From the NCBI RefSeq assembly GCF_007559005.1, contig NZ_CP041763.1:620001-684000 (forward strand): a DNA stretch of 64,000 nucleotides. The letters are read 5' to 3'. The notes under the pieces are model-generated. The model did not search any database and was not told the origin of the DNA. It was given only the letters and a program-made list of their open reading frames with translations. The stretch comes from Gordonia zhaorongruii. Its GTDB lineage: Bacteria; Actinomycetota; Actinomycetes; Mycobacteriales; Mycobacteriaceae. A program made the position numbers and the translations under genes. Positions 63,938 to 64,000 of this stretch are shown one piece after another (the stretch's first letter is position 1; the number at the start of each line of letters is the position of its first letter).

Positions 63938-64000
63938 ATGGACGATCGACGATGCCCCTGCGGCACGGGGGAGACCCTGGATGATTGCTGCGGCCGGTAC
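63938..64000 (+). CDS. SEC-C motif / YchJ-like protein, 3' truncated by the window edge
   Basis: The first 21 codons read MDDRRCPCGTGETLDDCCGRY. CPCGTG...DCCGRY is the metal-binding SEC-C motif with which YchJ (UPF0225) proteins begin. Only the start is visible, so the family rests on this motif alone; function unknown. Divergent from the GntR operon, sharing its 117-bp promoter region. Confidence 0.75.
   Translation, partial: MDDRRCPCGTGETLDDCCGRY

Noticed and set aside
1..64000. CRISPR array, insertion sequence transposases or prophage structural genes
   Set aside because: No regularly spaced repeat-spacer pattern and no transposase, integrase or capsid-type protein was found on either strand.

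Overview
The window is high-GC actinobacterial DNA with tightly packed, often 4-8 nt overlapping genes. The order pgi / chorismate mutase / uvrD1 / M23 peptidase / sucC / sucD ... Rv0954-like / Rv0955-like / purN / purH is the order I know from Mycobacterium tuberculosis (around Rv0946c-Rv0957). IdeR-type iron boxes, an MbtB-like synthetase, an MbtM-like ligase, a WS/DGAT gene and LGFP repeats also point to Mycobacteriales, probably Gordonia or a close relative. The genus is an inference.

Region 1 (1-22870) is an iron-acquisition island and the most interesting part. A minus-strand operon (15260 down to 1121) encodes, in order of transcription: an MbtK/IucB/DesC-type acyltransferase, a DesD-like IucA/IucC synthetase, a DesA-like PLP decarboxylase, a DesB-like N-monooxygenase, an MbtB-like NRPS (carrier - cyclization - adenylation - carrier, no thioesterase), a free-standing condensation protein, a penicillin-acylase-family hydrolase, and a second free-standing condensation protein. 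Upstream are a siderophore-interacting flavoprotein (minus strand) and, divergently, an MbtM-like fatty-acyl-AMP ligase. They are followed by a plus-strand set of a membrane-anchored protein, a siderophore-binding lipoprotein, two FecCD permeases and an ATPase. Four sequences resembling the IdeR/DmdR box lie in front of these transcription units. The combination of the desferrioxamine pathway (NIS) with the salicyl-oxazoline half of mycobactin (NRPS) predicts a lipidated hybrid siderophore, of the kind I recall as nocardichelin. Salicylate synthase, salicyl-AMP ligase, the acyl carrier protein and an exporter are not in the window.

Region 2 (22871-30998) holds a dispersed palindromic repeat, tRNA-Arg(CCU), an Ltp-family lipoprotein, an LGFP-repeat membrane protein, an SDR, an orphan cobF, a CysQ-like phosphatase, an Fpg/Nei glycosylase and a secreted DUF4185 protein.

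Region 3 (30999-42064) is core genome: SDR, pgi, chorismate mutase, a large membrane protein, uvrD1, an M23 endopeptidase and sucCD.

Region 4 (42065-56461) is a leucine / branched-chain acyl-CoA catabolic module that interrupts the conserved sucD - Rv0954 neighbourhood. It has a TetR regulator, a 1188-residue indolepyruvate-ferredoxin-oxidoreductase-type enzyme and, divergent from it, accD1-accA1-fadE-maoC-citE-fadD-aacS. A perfect inverted repeat lies just before accD1.

Region 5 (56462-64000) returns to core synteny (DUF5336, DUF6350, purN, purH). It ends with a YtrA-type GntR / ABC transporter operon behind a perfect 9+6+9 inverted repeat, and the first 21 codons of a SEC-C/YchJ-like gene at the right edge.
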